From assembly GCA_029721435.1 (NCBI GenBank), contig CM056577.1, positions 29,294,719-29,358,718 of the forward strand: 64,000 nucleotides of DNA. The letters run 5' to 3'. A program made the translations under genes and the position numbers. Under the pieces are notes generated by a model. That model saw nothing but the letters and a program-made list of their open reading frames with translations, searched no databases and was not told where the DNA came from. Position 1 is the stretch's first letter, and each line of letters starts with the position of its first letter. Origin of the DNA: Gymnothorax reevesii. Its lineage: Eukaryota > Chordata > Actinopteri > Anguilliformes > Muraenidae. Below are positions 62,427 through 64,000 of this stretch, piece by piece.

Positions 62427-62687
62427 CAAGGGCCTTGCTTTAGGGACGTCGCCATCTTGGTACTGCTGCCCGAACCATTGATGTAGCGAACAATCGATCA
62501 ATCAAGAGAACGCGTTTCGTGTGTAAAAATCCCGAGGAAGAATGCCACTTCCGCATAAGTGTTTTGGTTCTCAGAGGCCACCGTCTTTTCGCCGACGGGA
62601 GGGGTGAGCGTGAGTGAGCGAGCGCTGCAGTCAAGAATCTGAACGCTGGATGTCACTGTTTACCCCCCATTTTACACACAGGTCCTT
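62240..62687. mobile_element. MITE with 'aaggacc(a/t)gtgtgtaa' ends
   Basis: Left AAGGACCAGTGTGTAATA and right (reversed) AAGGACCTGTGTGTAAAA. The interior includes GACGTCGCCATCTTGG and a GC-rich segment. It contains the 87-bp palindrome listed next. Confidence 0.7.
62363..62449. repeat. Near-perfect palindrome with (AT)n core
   Basis: CGTCCCTAAAGCAAAGCCC on the left is inverted on the right with a single mismatch, around an uninterrupted AT repeat of about 40 bases. Capable of extruding a cruciform. Confidence 0.9.
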
Positions 62688-64000
62688 TCATCCGAAAACT
62701 GCTTAAGGTTTTATCCCGGTTATCACTCCTTTGCTCTCCCTAATTGAAAACCATTCTCTCTGGAATATGTCTGAGGGATCATCTCTAAAAAGTAAAATAT
62801 ACAAGAAGCTCTCTTTGTTAAATACAGGATAAAAAAGTACATATTAAATGCTCTATAACTTGTAAGAATTAACCCACAAGGCATATCATCTAGGAATTGC
62901 CAAATAGAAAGGCCTGATTATATCCTCACTCACCATAGTAATAGCTTATACAACCCTCAAACAGTTCACAGAATTTTACTGCATGGCTCATCATTTGTAT
63001 TTTGCCATGACTGTCGATCTATTCATCCATTACCTAACCTCAATATCCCTGGTCAGGAATGTGAGGGAGTTGAGAAGCCTCACCCAGCGTGTATTCAACA
63101 AGAATGCAGAATGCACACTGGACAGAGGGCCAATCCATTGCAGGAGGTAATATATTTTCGACCGACAATACTTTGCACACAATTAATTATAGGGACAGCT
63201 ATACAGTGACATGTTTGCCATTGCCCCCGGTTAAGGTTCTGACCGTAGAATTGGAGTTGGACCCCTGGTGGTGCACTGCGGCAGCTCGCAGCTCCCAAGT
63301 TACTAGAATGGATCAAATGCATGGGGAAAATTGCCACTTGGGGTCAAATAAAGCACATCATCTCATCTTGTATTTAAAAATCTACAACTTCCTGAGGACT
63401 CAACTGTCCTCTAATAAAATGAGTTTGTGTCACATACAAGCTCAACAATCTTGTTCAGAAACAGACAAAAGTAAAAAAAAAAAAAAAAAACAAGGCACCA
63501 CACTGCTCAAACATCCATTTCCTTGTTACTCCTTTATTTTAATCATTGTTGTTATAATTACTATAGTACAATATTTTACATGAGGACAAAGTAACAAGGC
63601 AGGCCAAGATTGTGACACATTCCGTCACTCCGATACAGCAGGCAGACAGTGGATTGTTTGGATGGATGGATGGCTGCAGGAGTTATTACGCGCTTTTTTT
63701 CAAGTATTGTTTACATTCCCTCATCCCAGAAAGTACCAACTGTGACAGCTTCTCTATCAGTGGCCAAGGCAGGGCTGTCTGACCCTGATCCTGGGGAGAG
63801 AATGCCAGAGCACAGGACCATGCAACCCTGTTCTTGGAGAAGCATCTCGCCCCATCCGGGCAAACAGAAGTCCACACGGACAAAGATACTGAAAAAAAAT
63901 ATATATATTTGTACACATGCACCAAAGAAGGATTGAATAAACCCAATTTATGATAAACACCTGTAAAGTCCTTTGTTCCAATCATAATGGTCTCTAGAAA

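Larger units (their letters stand above)
61301..64000. other. Upstream flank of puf60
   Basis: No protein recognised on either strand. It contains a MITE with a foldback core (62240-62687), a poly-A run at about 63473-63490 and a short GGAT repeat at 63658-63671. In mammals NRBP2 lies on this side; nothing here looks like it, so any such gene would lie beyond the edge. Confidence 0.6.

Noticed and set aside
63089..63583. 164-codon plus-strand frame upstream of puf60
   Set aside because: Ends in a poly-lysine run from poly-A, with no recognisable domain and no splice or promoter support.
61301..64000. 3' end of an NRBP2-like neighbour
   Set aside because: Expected from mammalian synteny, but no coding match was seen; a TTTATT near 63534 alone is not evidence.

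Overview
The window looks like a piece of a ray-finned (teleost) fish nuclear chromosome. It has spliced vertebrate genes with long introns, a dense load of short DNA transposons, tRNA- and 5S-rRNA-derived SINEs and a Tc1-like element, and many microsatellites. No bacterial, viral or organellar gene was recognised. Two genes can be supported at protein level, both on the minus strand.

The main gene is puf60 (poly(U)-binding splicing factor 60). Eleven coding exons between 61193 (ATG) and 25807 (stop) join in frame into a predicted 531-residue protein. It has an N-terminal coiled region, two RRMs, an alanine-rich linker and a C-terminal UHM domain ending in the conserved DNSDLSA tail. All ten introns have GT..AG ends, and the phases match at every junction. 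A promoter candidate with two TCTCGCGAGA-like sites sits just upstream of the start codon, and a poly(A) signal lies 495 bases past the stop.

Downstream of puf60, in the same orientation, is the first coding exon of scrib (Scribble), at 22494-22336. No further scrib exon was found, so about 22 kb at the left end is read as its first intron. PUF60 and SCRIB are also neighbours in tandem in mammals, so this is conserved synteny. At the right end, 61.3-64 kb, no gene was recognised.

Layout: 1-22335, scrib intron 1 with SINEs and MITEs; 22336-22494, scrib exon 1; 22495 to about 25290, intergenic DNA with the probable scrib promoter; about 25290-61300, puf60; 61300-64000, upstream flank with a foldback-bearing MITE. 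The puf60 introns hold the most unusual DNA. Intron 5 contains a 6.16-kb composite foldback element with a near-perfect 8-bp target duplication. Introns 2 and 4 show reciprocal nesting: a MITE inside a Tc1 element in one place, and a Tc1 inside the same MITE family in the other. Intron 2 also has a degenerate minisatellite next to exon 2.

All boundaries were read by eye. Splice junctions and target-site duplications were checked base by base. Family names for repeats rest on terminal repeats and duplication length, not on a database search.
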